From Pseudofabraea citricarpa (Eukaryota; Ascomycota; Leotiomycetes; Helotiales; Dermateaceae): a DNA stretch of 64,000 nt. The position numbers and the translations under genes are program-made. Positions within the stretch are counted from its first letter, which is position 1, and each line of letters starts with the position of its first letter. Shown in pieces: positions 23,650 through 35,565 of the stretch. The stretch is from contig JAPWGK010000003.1 of assembly GCA_029641185.1 (NCBI GenBank), forward strand, positions 868,001 through 932,000, read 5' to 3'. A model generated the notes under the pieces. The model was not told the origin of the DNA. It was given only the letters and a program-made list of their open reading frames with translations, and did not search any database.

Positions 23650-26600
23650 ATGGCTTCCCCTCGGTTCCAACTGACATCGACCAAAACCGCCCTCGCGCTC
23701 CTGGTCCCCGAATCTCTACGTCCTGAAATCAACGCCCTGCGTCGCGTGCACGATAAATCCTTTGGTGTTTGGGAGGCGCACATCAACATCATCTACCCGT
23801 TTGTAGAGCCCTCGCAGCTCTCTTCCGCGCTTTCTCTCATTCAGTCCGTGCTCGGAGAAGACCAGGAAGATGAAGAACAAGACGTCGGAGCACTAGACGT
23901 AGACCTAAATGAAGTCGGCGTATTCCAACATCGTCGAAACGCGACGGTATTCCTAAAACCTAGCCCTGAATCGGAAAAGCAGATTTGTGGATTCAGGAGA
24001 CTTCTCGTGAATGCGCTGGGCTGTGACGAGGCTGAGGGCACGTATGATGGTACCTTTCGCCCCCATCTCTCCATGGGCCAGGCGAAGATGGCGGGAGATT
24101 CTGCCTCTTTGCTCGTGCAGCAGGTCGAGGCACTAGTTGGTCTGCAGTGGCGTGCTGTGAAGTTGGTTGTTCTTCAGAGGCGTGACACTGGAGGCATGCA
24201 AGTCGTGGGCGAGGTACCGTTTTATCGTGGAAACGAGATTGGAGCAGAGGTTCGATTAAGCGACAGGACTCGTTCTCATTCGCGCACTGCTGTCGGGTGG
24301 AGAGGTTGTTATAGGTTTGCGCTCGATACGGGATGGAGTCAGATATCTGATTCTGATGCCGATCCACCTGAGAAGACAGAAGGACAGAGAAAGACAGAGA
24401 CAGAGACGAGAGTGGACGTTCTGACTTATAACCTCATGGCGGATAATCGAGCACCACCCTTCTCAACCCGCCTGCCCTTAATTACACAGGCCATTTCCTC
24501 CGCCCTCACCGCCGCAGACTCAGGCCTGCAAATTCTCTGTCTTCAAGAAATCAACGACGAGATGCTCCCGCTGCTTCTCAACTCGCCCTTCATCCGCACC
24601 ACCTTCCCCTTCTCCACGCACTGCCCTACATCGTTCCTCCCTAGCCATCGGAATCTTCTCACGCTCGCATCCCATCCATTCCAACACTTTACCCTCCGTT
24701 TCGCGGAACGCCATAAGACGGCACTGGTCGTTTCGTTCCTGGGGTGCGAGTATGAGGTCATGCTCGCTAATGTGCATCTGACCAGCGCGTTGGGCGATCA
24801 TGCTGTGGCGGTAAAGAAGACGCAGATGGATACGCTTACAAAATTTCTCTTAGCCACAGACACAGAAACAGACGAGAAATACAACGAGAATAGAAGATCC
24901 ACCATCGTAGCTGGGGATTTTAACCTCACGACTTCTTCACAGACGGTGGAGACAGCCGTATCTGAGAATTTGATCACGGTTGAAACTGCACATTTAGTCG
25001 AGACGGTGATTGATTCTGAGATCTGGGAAGATTCATTCACCGGTGCTAGTGATGGAGATAAGCAAGGAGAAGGAGGCGAAGAGATGTTTGATGGCGAACA
25101 AGGCGCTACGTTTGATCGGTTGACGAACCCGCTAGCCGGCCTGTCGGAAGTCGTAGTTGATAACCGACCACAGAGGTACGATAGAGTGATTTACATGCGA
25201 GGCGAAAACGGAAAGAGTGAGATACGGAGCGAGCAGTGGATGCGATTTGGGATGCCAGATCAAGATGGATTGGCTGGGTGCGGGAGTGATCATTACGGCG
25301 TATGCGCTACCCTTGCTATAACGAACCAAGAACCCTCTATTTCAGAAACATCGGTGTCGAAGACACAGCAACATGATCCGAGTAAGAATAACAACGATGA
25401 GGAGATCGAGATTATCGAAGATTCAACAGATCTCTCACCTCTACTTTCCCCATACCTTCCGACTGAGGAAGATAGAGAACAACGACACCAAGCTCTTGCA
25501 GTGCTAGAAAAAACCCTCACATCGCACAAACTCATCAAAGATCTTCTCTTTGCCCCGCTAGGAAGTTATGCCATGGATACATATTTTGCCGACTCGGACG
25601 TCGATCTCTTGGTCATCGGATCTGTTCCGCCAGGAGTGTTTTTCGATGTTGCTACGAGACAGCTACGCGATGATGATGGGGCAGAGAATCGTGAAGTCAA
25701 GGGTGTTCATTTTGTGAATTCTCTCGTGTCCATTATGGAAGCCGTTGTGATGGGAGTGAAGTTTGATCTGCAGTATTGCCAAGCTGGTGAGATTTTGGAG
25801 AGGTATGTTATGATCTCTCTTTATCTCTCTTCTTCCTTATACAAGGACATTGATTAACCGGGTTGTGAAATTATGACTGACTTGTTGGACTTATATAGAT
25901 ATCTCCCAGTGAAAGACACAACAGAGCTATCGACACTGCTCCTCGACAACTCACTTATCTCAACGCTCTCCCCGTCTTCGCTCCGGCCTCTGAACACCTA
26001 CCGGGACACACAATACCTGATCCGAACGAACCCATCTCTGGAGTCTTTCCAAACCGCATACAGATACCTAGCACTCTTCCTCAAGAACCGTGGTCTGTAC
26101 TCTGCGAAATTTAGCTACCTGGGAGGAATCCACCTGTGCCTGATGCTGAACCGCGTGATAAAACTCATTTCCAACCAACTTTGCACCAGCAACGGCACCA
26201 AAACCAACACTGAGACCAATGTCTCCAACACAGGAGAGCAAGAAGGTCAAAAAAGAGAAATCTCACCCGCGACACTGATCCGTACATTCATGACCTACTA
26301 CGCCTCATTCAACTGGGCACACAGCCCCATCAGCGATCCCAACCTCGCCGCACACAACTCACTCACACTGACACAATCACGATCCGCACGAGATGCCCTA
26401 TTCATCCCCTCAATCCACATCCCGACGGCACGACGCAACGTCGCCGCAAGCTGCACGCGTCTGTCGGGCAGCACGCTAAGCGAGGAATTCCAGCACGCGA
26501 GCGCGAGGCTTCTCATCGGGGATTGGGACTCCAACCTCCAGTCTCCCGAGCACAATAGCCAAGAGTTTCTGAAGGCGTATGGTGCTTATATCCTCGTGGT

Positions 26601-27417
26601 CATCGATGTCTGGGATATGAGCCCCAGAGAAGTCGTCGGGTGTCTCGAGAGCAGGATCCCCAGGCTGCTCGTCTCCCTGGGCCGGGTCCATGGCGTCGAG
26701 GCGAGGGTGTGGCCCGGCCGGTTCTGCAGCCGTACTGAGTGCGAGGAAGGAGAAAAGGCAAAAGGGAAAGGAAAGGGTTCCCCGGAAGATCTGAAGGCGC
26801 ACTACGTCGTCGGGATCCGTGGAGGGAAGGGCTTAGATGTGCAAGAGAAGAACCTCTTCACGAGCAAGATCCTCACCACGGTGCGGGAATTCGAAGGTTC
26901 CGTGCGGACAGCGAGGGAGTTCTCTGACAGCGCTGCCAACGCATGGCTCAGTGTCGAGCTGACGACGAGGAAGAAACTCGACGCGCTGGACTTGCTTCTG
27001 GATCGCCGGGCTCTGGATACCGTCGCCGACGGACCAGAACCACAACCAGAATCCGAGACGTCTAAGGTGGAGGGAAAGTCTCCGCTGTCGGTGGGGGCTG
27101 GTACTGGAGCTGGAGCTGGCAAGCGCCCGAAAGCTACATCGCTCCGTCCTGCCCATGATATCATTGCCCGTATCCATTGGGATCCGCTCCTCTCGCCGGA
27201 TGACTTCTTCATCGGCTATGAGGATCGCTTTGTGGGCGTCAAGGAGATGGAGCTGAGGAAGTGGAAGAGCGAACAGACGGATGAGGAGTTCATCCCAAGG
27301 CATCGGATTGTGTGGATTCGAAGGAAAGATGGAGAGGGGGAGCAAGAGGGAGAAAAAGTGTGGGATCGGAGGAGGAAGGTGGATTTGTTGTTTGGCAGTG
27401 GAGTGGGAGGGGGTTGA
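23650..27417 (+). CDS. multidomain RNA-end processing protein: 2H/LigT + EEP + PAP-like nucleotidyltransferase + MJ1316 (DUF504)
   Basis: Exons 23650-25802 and 25899-27417 (intron 25803-25898, GTATGT...TATATAG) encode 1223 aa. Residues ~1-200 resemble the 2H phosphoesterase/2'-5' RNA ligase fold, with HINIIYPF (His44) and RPHLS (His139). Residues ~254-560 are an endonuclease/exonuclease/phosphatase domain: DVLTYNLM, CLQEIN (Glu300), NVHL, AGDFNL (Asp423, Asn425) and GSDHYG (Asp547, His548). Residues ~600-860 are a poly(A)-polymerase/OAS-like nucleotidyltransferase: LGSYAMDTYFADSDVDLLV (Asp650, Asp652), KFDLQY (Asp706), then a helical block with YLGGIHL. Residues ~1139-1221 match the MJ1316 domain proposed to read cyclic-phosphate RNA ends (RIHWDPLLSPDDFFIGYEDRF). 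Catalytic residues appear intact in each domain. A role in RNA end repair is inferred from the domain mix. Confidence 0.88.
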
Positions 27418-27961
27418 AAAGGGTGACATATAATATAATTCGTAGATATTCTCTAGGGCATATTTAGTGTACAAAGAGGAAGAGGGAGTTTCATTTTTGC
27501 TTATGTTGTTGCTTGGCTTGTCTTGTCCCGTCTTATCTTGTCTTGTCTTGTCAACGACAATTAGCGAGCGTCGGTTCTGCTTTCCAGGAGGTTGTACAAG
27601 GCAGCCATGTACCAACTAGGTATTCATCAAGATAAGCATTCACTAGCATTCACTATCAATGCTTGATAGGAGATAAGATCGAACTAAATCACTTGACGAT
27701 CTACCCTCGCCTAGTCGCTAAACCTAACACTGACCAAGCTCGAGTGTAGTCTGGTACTCTTCTCTCCAAATCACTTTGTTCTTAGCGAGCGCAACTTGCA
27801 AGACGCTTCTAGCACACCTCAATCCAAACTGGACCAGCACGCAAAACACTCCTCTTCAATATCCAATCCCAAACTCTTTTCAGCGCGTCTAAATTCAAGC
27901 TGCACTCAACAACCCGTATCCAACATCGCGCAGTTGCTTTTGCGCGCGCATCTTATTCCTG
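27418..27961. other. intergenic
   Basis: Short gap between two co-oriented genes with a CTTGT/CTTAT tandem run near 27518-27552. No gene seen; it presumably holds the terminator of one gene and promoter of the next. Confidence 0.5.
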
Positions 27962-29107
27962 ATGCCGAACATGGAGTTCATGGAGGAGTTCTTCGGGGAT
28001 GAGCAATGCGTCACGGAGGATACGACGAAGATGCTGGTCAAGGAGAAAGTAGCCGACTTCCTGCCTGTGAATCGGTTGAAGCGCGGTGAGTATCCAGGCA
28101 TGGCCATGCGAGCAGACCACAAGATGAGGCTTACTGATTACGCCAGTATGTTTTCTCTGCTCTGCATCCACACCCCCCACCGACGAGATGATACTGATTT
28201 GTGTCTAGTTCCACGATGGGTTGACTTTGATCACGTCGACTATTATCTACCGCGTCCGCGCGAGAGGATCTTTGGAGAGAGCCCTAGGACGTGTGAGATC
28301 TCTAGAGGTCTGAGAGAATTAGATATCCGTTCAGATGGTGAGAAAGTTCTGGATTCCCTCTCGGATGCTATGGGACACCTGGACCTCAAAGAAAAGAGAG
28401 GACCATGTACATTGTCGAGACTCCCACCAGAGATTCGGAACCTCATCTTTCGCATGTGCCTCGCTAGAGACGACCGCGGCAAAAACCCAAAGCTTCTCAT
28501 CGCGCTGAGGCCAGAGGGGATTCTGTACAAGCAAGCACTGGAGGTCTTCAACGAAATCAACTTTGTGACGTTGGGGTTCCATAGCCAGGGCGCCAGGATT
28601 CTGAGTGATTTTGTCAAGGAAGAGCAGATGCCTTCAGTGCGGAATCTGGTTGTGAACGTTCCCGAACCGTAAGCGTTTTTTCTCTCTCTCAATCTTCCGG
28701 CTTGTTTCTTGTCTGGTAGGTGTGGTTGGCAGCTAATGCTAATAATATGATGTAGAAAGTACTGCCTTATAAATAACAAGTACCCCTCGAACGACGCATA
28801 TACATATGCTCGCTATCACTACCTCGAAATCAACCTAGCAATAAACCTCACACGACTGGTCCTCGTCGCAAGAGGGCTATCGCATCTGCGCCCCGTCGGA
28901 TTATTCTGCAGGGATTTGTTGAAGAAACTGAAGACGGTCGAGCTGATCTGGATCAACATACATGAACATGCATTGGTGGAGACCATCGAGAATTTCAATG
29001 CCACACTGGAAAGCAAGGGGAAGTTGAAGAGAGTTCGGGTGGAGAAGGCGACTCCAGATTTCCCATTGTATGAGGAGTGGTTCTGGGTGCTTGGAAGTCT
29101 TTCGTGA
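27962..29107 (+). CDS. LPPEIR-motif fungal protein of unknown function
   Basis: Probable exons 27962-28145, 28209-28668 and 28756-29107 encode 331 aa. Intron 1 (63 nt, GTATGT...GTCTAG with a TACTGAT branch-like site) is a multiple of three and open, so retention would add 21 residues; intron 2 (GTAAGC...GATGTAG) is required to pass the TAA at 28670. The centre reads TLSRLPPEIRNLIFRMCLAR, the short helical motif seen at the head of many fungal F-box-like/2EXR-like proteins, followed by KQALEVFNEINFVTLGFHSQ and RILSDFV. No enzyme motif is visible. The start is the first ATG of the frame; MPNMEFMEEFF has two nearby alternative Met. It could be an adaptor or a lineage-specific protein. Confidence 0.7.
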
Positions 29108-30551
29108 AAGAACTGGGCTGTGATTTGAGGAGATATGAGAAGCTTTGGAGATACCTCTGCTGCGGGGAGGTTACTTCAGAAGGATGCCTCTTTCCTGCTT
29201 TTCTTCTAGCTAGCTTGATAACCCATCGTCTCCTAAGTAACGTGTAAGGAGGATCAGGTTCAACTAGCTAGGTCTGGTTATTGCTAGCAGTCTTGTAGCT
29301 TTGTTATGATGTAGAGTCAGCTCTTGAATAGATTAGCCTTGACACTTTAAAACCTTTGTCCGGAACCTATTCTAGATGGTTTTATACAAGAGCTTGAAAG
29401 AACTGCTGCCTAAGATCACCATAGATGGGGGTTGAATGATGCAAATCTACTTCACTTTCGTATAGTGCGTAACTACAGCACCGGAGATGGCGGATTCACT
29501 TGATGGTGAGTTACTTCGCCAGTTGATGTGCACTTGAAAAGTGGCTCATGTTTGCCTTCACCACGTAACTGCTATGATGCTTGATATTGAGACTGTACGA
29601 AATACGTCGGGTGATGGCTGTACTTTGCCTCGTGTGCTATCCGTGATCCTGTATGAGATCCATCTGGTCTTACTGGGCACTGGCTCATGATTGATGGAAT
29701 GGCCAACGAGTGCGAATACGTCTCTCTTGAAGGCTGCTCCTCAAAGCATTGTTCACTCGTTTGTTGGGATGAAACCGAGTGTCACTGTGTCATCGTTAAT
29801 GGTTCCGGATGTTCCTGAGAGATACGATTACGCAAACTCAAGGCAATATCGGACCGGATGCTTGGATTGTGGCGTCTCCGTGATAGTAATCTGATGGTTG
29901 CATCTCTCGGAGTTGGCGCTCCAGCCAGTCCAGAGGCAAAGGACTGCACAAACAGCCTAATGTCCACTACATCCACCTATGCAACCGAAATAGTAGGCTT
30001 TACAGTATTTGCACAAACTTCCTTGGAATTTATGAAGCCCCAACTCTTGGCCGGTCGAGGGTCCGGTTCAAGCGACCAAGCGATTCGCTCTGGCGGCCCA
30101 TCACGTGCGAGTGAAACGTCATGACGATGGCTCAGACCTGCGGCAACCAACCACGACTTTGCTCTGCTCTGGAAACATCTCGACCGGGGATACAAGAGCG
30201 ATTGATCTTCCAGGCATTGCCCAGCAACTTTCCAGATCAAGGTGTGGACCTTGCGCACAATCAACCCCCGAACACAGCACAGCACAGCACAGCACAGAGC
30301 GAACCTTGATTACACAGCACCTCACTTCTGGACTCCTGCACTCCTGGACTTACTCATCTCAACGGTGGCCGTACAGTAGTGCTACAGTGCTACTGTGCTA
30401 CGGTGGTGGTGGAGCAGCATTAGCCCATACCTAATTTCCCCGCGTCAACCTCCATAAACACCACCGTCGGTCTTGTCTAGACTTTCTAAGCCACGTTGAC
30501 TCGAATCCCTTTTCAAAGATCTGTCCCAGGGAGGCAAACTTCTTTCCCATC
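29108..30551. other. intergenic, OSBP promoter side
   Basis: No reading frame here is convincing. It contains AGCAC repeats at 30273-30297 and a GTGCTAC duplication near 30375-30400. Confidence 0.5.
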
Positions 30552-33500
30552 ATGTCGGAACTCGGTGAGGGGTAAGTCTAATTTTCCGGTCTCGTACAGT
30601 ACAGTGTGGCCCTGAACCCATACATAGACCATGCCACCATCCATCAGGTGAATCTGGGCTACGGCTGACAATTGATCAGCTCTAGCCATAAGCGGTCCAA
30701 ATCCTCTGCCCTTTCTCTGCTTCGACGAAAGGAGGGCAAAGACGACGATTCTGAAGAGGGTTCTTTGACCTCGCAACCTACTACATCCTCTGCCTCCATC
30801 ATGGCCCACCAACACCCACGAGGCCACACACCAAAACCTTCTACGGGAACTGCTGGCTTGGTGAGATCTGCATCAAACGTCCACGTCTCAAGAGTCGCAC
30901 AAACTCCGTCTGCACCTGCACCTGCGCCAGAAAAGTCGGTATCGATCGAGCAATCGGTACGCAAATTTAGGATCTTCGAGGCGCTCAGGAGTGGGGACAC
31001 AGCATCGATATCCAAAGCCATTCGAGAATCGGATGGGAGCCGAACGAGCATCTCTAGCAGAACTGGTGCGTCGTCATCTGCCGCCTTGGAGGACACGACC
31101 ATCCTCCATCTAGCCATACAATGCGCCGAGCAGCCTGTAGTCGAATATGTTTTGTCAGATGGGGCGGGAACGGTGGACATCAATGCTCGAGATCGGGAGG
31201 GCAACACGGCTCTGCATTTGGCAGCAGCACAAGGTCGTAGCCCTGTCGTCAAACTTCTACTCGAACAACCAGGGATAAATGATTCAATGGCCAATTACCA
31301 AGGCCGATTACCTCTAGATCTGGCACGAACACCAGATATTTTCCAACAACTTCAGCTATCACGCTCGATTTTCATAGATGGCAAGATCAGAGAAGTGCAG
31401 GAATTGGTTGCTGCTGGAGATTATAAGAGGCTTGGGGAGGTTTTGGAAGAACCACGTGTGAAGACTGTTTTGGACATCAATGGAGGAGAATTTGCGTCAG
31501 ACATCACGACGATCCAGTCTGGTGGTACTCTACTTCATGAAGCGGCACGTAAGAAGAATTCACAACTTATCCAGGTCCTACTACTCCATGGAGCAGACCC
31601 ATTCCGTCGTGATCGTAGAGGCAAACTACCACAGGATGTGACCAAGGATGACACAACAAGAGCCATGCTTAAGAGATCTCCCGCTGCTGTGGCAGCACAG
31701 CGAGGGATCCAGGAAAAAGCGGTACTTGGAAATGCATCTTCTCAAGGCGCTGCGGCAGCTTCTCCTGGAGATGCCCTTGCCGGGAAGGACGGCCGGGAAA
31801 TGAAGGGCTACCTAAAAAAGTGGACCAATTATCGAAAAGGCTATCAATTAAGATGGTTTGTTCTAGAGGACGGCGTTATGAGTTATTATAAACATCAAGA
31901 TGATGCTGGTTCAGCTTGTCGTGGCGCTATCAATATGCGGATCGCAAAGCTCAACATGGACCCCACAGAGAAGACGAAGTTCGAAATCATTGGCAAATCA
32001 TCTGTGAAATACCACCTGAAAGCAAATCATGAGGTCGAGGCTAAGAGATGGTTTTGGGCTTTGAACAACTCGATTCAATGGACCAAGGATCAAGCCAAAG
32101 AAGAGGACAAGCAGAGAGCAAAGAGTGCCGAGTTATTAAGACAAGCAAAGGCTGAGCATGCAAATAGTTCTACTACAGAACTTGTCAGCGATGCTGCAAG
32201 TGTCTCAGATACCCGACGCAACAGCCATGCTTATGATGGTAAACTTGCCCCACAGTCAATTGGAAGGTCGCGAGTCGCATTTACGAGCACGTCTGGGAGC
32301 ATTATGGATGATGACGAAGGCACTGCGTACGGTTCTTATGAGCCAAGTCTCATGGATGTCGGTAGAGTGCCTAGCAACCTGAATCATCCACCCGAAGGAG
32401 ATGAAGAAGATGATGAATATGGAGAAGGGTCTAGCGATCGTGAAGCTCCAGTCAGCAAGGACGCATTTGATATCACCGCACAATCCGCTAAACTACAACT
32501 TGAAATGCTCGGACAAGTCAATGCAGCACTTCAGGCTGAGCAGACCAAAAACCCAAACCTTTCAATTTCAGACCCGGTCGCTGTTCAAGCTGTTGGAACG
32601 TATGAATCATCCATCACCAACCTCAAGGTCCTCATTGGGGATTTGTTGAAGATATCAAAGGATAGAGATGCATATTGGCAATATCGTCTAGACCGCGAGG
32701 CTGACATGAGAAGATTATGGGAAGACAGCATGGCACAAGTTGCTCGTGAACAAGAGGTGCTTGAAGCTAAAGTAGGCGAGGCTGAAGAGAAACGAAAACT
32801 CACGAAACGTGCTTTACGAGAAGCCATCCAGAGCTCAGCTGCCAGCCGCCCTGCTAGCAGCGCTAGCAATGACGAGGATGGGGAGTTTATTGACGCTCCA
32901 GATGATGTGCCAAAATTACGACGAAAATCTACCGCCAAGAGTTCTCTGAATCGCAAAGCTGTTCTAGCAGAGATGACCAATCTTTCAGATTCGGATTCTG
33001 AGGACGATGAAGAATTCTTCGATGCTGTTGATGCTGGCGAGATTGAAGTGGCTAGCATGATACCTCAAACCGCCGCACCAGCAAGTCCTGTCAAGGTCAC
33101 TCCTGCCGAAGGACTGGATCTTAGCTCGTCATTCAGAGGATATGAGAACGGTATCAGGAAACGGCTAAAGATGGATGCTGATGATCGACCAAAGATTTCA
33201 CTTTGGGTAAGTTTCACAATTGTTTTGTGTTCAATGGTTAGTTACTGACCATAATCCAGGGTATCCTCAAGTCTATGATTGGTAAAGATATGACAAAGAT
33301 GACTCTACCTGTTTCTTTCAACGAGCCTACATCATTACTACAGCGATGTGCCGAAGATATGGAATATGCAGACCTGTTAGATATTGCAGCTGATCGGACC
33401 GATTCGACAGAAAGAATGGTCTATGTAGCAGCTTTCGCAGCTAGTGAATATGCCTCGACAATCGGTCGTGTTGCTAAACCGTTCAATCCTTTATTGGGAG

Positions 33501-34426
33501 AGACCTTCGAATATGCTCGGCCTGATAAGAACTATCGCTTCTTCATCGAGCAGGTTAGCCATCATCCACCGGTTGGTGCAGCGTGGGCCGAATCACCTAA
33601 ATGGACTTATTATGGCGAATCCGCTGTCAAGTCCAAATTCTACGGCAAATCCTTTGACATCAACCCACTTGGAACTTGGTTCTTGAAGCTTAGACCTACA
33701 AATGGTGGCAAGGAAGAGATGTACACGTGGAAGAAAGTCACATCTTCAGTCATTGGAATCATTACCGGATCACCTACCGTCGATAACTATGGACCTATGG
33801 AGGTGAAGAACTGGACAACTGGTGAAGTCTGTATGATCGATTTCAAGCCTCGTGGATGGAAAGCGTCAAGTGCATATCAAATCAGTGGGCGTGTCAACGA
33901 TGCTGATGGCCAAACAAGATTCAGTCTTGGTGGAAGATGGAACAACAAGATCTACGCACGATTCACTCCTGGATACGAAGCAACGATCGAGGAGCCAAAG
34001 AATGGCGTACCCCATCGTGGAAGTGTTAATGACCCAAATCAAGTCTTCTTGGTCTGGGAGGCCAATAAGCGACCAGAGGGTATTCCCTTCAACCTCACAC
34101 CGTTCGTGGTAACTCTAAACGATATCAACGAACAGCTTCAACCCTGGCTCCCACCAACTGATACACGTCTCCGACCTGATCAAAGAGCCATGGAAGATGG
34201 ACAGTATGACTTCGCCGCCACAGAGAAGAACCGGGTAGAGGAGAAGCAGAGGGCGAGAAGAAGACAGCGAGAAGAGCATGGCGAAGAGTTCGTACCGCAG
34301 TGGTTTGAGCAAGCCAAATGCCCCATCACGGGCGAGAAGTATTGGGCCTTCACAGGAAAGTACTGGGAGGAGAGAGAGAAGGCTGGCAATGGGGAGGCTT
34401 GGAAAAAGATTGAGGAGATCTTCTGA
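30552..34426 (+). CDS. long oxysterol-binding protein (Osh1/Osh2 type: ANK, PH, FFAT, ORD)
   Basis: Exons 30552-30571, 30680-33206 and 33260-34426 encode 1237 aa. OSBP-related proteins exchange sterol and phosphoinositide at membrane contact sites. Exon 1 is only 20 nt (MSELGEG) and uses GTAAGT; the acceptor ATCAG at 30677-30679 restores frame. Ankyrin repeats lie at about 146-175, 180-205 and 288-315 ([57 protein letters not shown]). The PH domain is at about 380-475 ([20 protein letters not shown] to WALNNSIQW). An acidic FFAT motif, [10 protein letters not shown], near 783 should bind the ER protein VAP/Scs2. The ORD domain starts near 845 and carries the signature EQVSHHPP near 946. Domain order equals yeast Osh1/Osh2. 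Confidence 0.95.
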
Positions 34427-35565
34427 TTCTGCGCCGCGACAGACGAGTGGTAGAAAAGAGATGAAGAGATGAAAGGAAACGAGGCAAACCCGGTTTTCTG
34501 TTTTGTTTAGCTCCTCTTCTTTTACTACTGCTTTTGCTTCTGACTTGGTTTACTCTTACCTAACCTACCTGCTAGGTTTTTTTTATAATTCTATTTTATC
34601 GTACCGTTTTGTACTCGTGCCTGTCAACCGTGTTGCTATAGAGTGCTGTGTTTTGGTCGTTTTGGAGCTTGGGTCGGACCCGTCTCGTCTTTCTTTGATT
34701 GAATAATGGAAGCGGAAGAAGGGAATTAGACATGAGTGACTAGGTATACAGAAAGAAAGAATGAATGGAACAGCGATGCGAAGTCTTTATTCGACGATTT
34801 TCGAGTTTATGAGACTGGTCTGTCTATCCTTTCTCTAGTCGGATGAGTTTGTAAGTGTATGTGCACATGTGGTGTTAGGTTCTTGCCTTAAATGAGAGTC
34901 TAAAAGAGTTTTTACCTCTCTCTCTCACTCATCTCTTCTTGTCTTGCTCACCTAGGTACCTATCTCAGTTTTATTATGCTGTGTTGTGTACCCAGGAAGA
35001 AGAGAGGTATAGTATGACTGAGATAAGGAGGAAAAAGAAAAGAAAAAGGAAAGATACGAGGTGTTTTGGATGTCAAGTCCTCTCTTCTTCTTGGCAGAGT
35101 AGTGCAGTGGAGTAATATCTTGAGCATCCTAAGTAGATATTTATCTATCTAACTCTACTCCCGTCTCAGCCCGGCTAACGTGATGTACAGGCTGGAGAGA
35201 GAGATGGGCGGATGTTTTCCTGCTTGTTATTCTTATTTCCCCCCTGTCGTCATTGAGCTAGCTTGGGTTTCTCTTCTTCTTCTTCTTCTTCTTCTGGGCA
35301 GGACTGGCTATGTATGTATAGGCACTTTTCGAGTTCCAGCTACTTACTAGCTTCTCCTATCCCATCCCATCCCCACTCTTCTCGTTTCATCTCCATCTCA
35401 TCTCATTTCATCTCATACTGTACGTCTAGACTCTCTATCGTGTAGCAAGCGATTCGATCCGATTCGATTCAATCCGATCTAATCCTTGTGAAGCACGAGG
35501 AGATTCGTCAAACATCATGCAAAATTATCTTCCTTACATGAGATGACATGACATGAAAGAGCAGT
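34427..35565. other. convergent 3'-3' intergenic
   Basis: Between the 3' ends of the OSBP gene and the RAD51-like gene. It has CTT triplets at 35272-35295, CCTAGGTACC near 34951 and CATCTC-rich repeats near 35380-35415. No gene seen. Confidence 0.5.

Noticed and set aside
27081..27615. Minus-strand frames near the end of the RNA-end protein gene
   Set aside because: Antisense shadow of the coding exon with no independent features.
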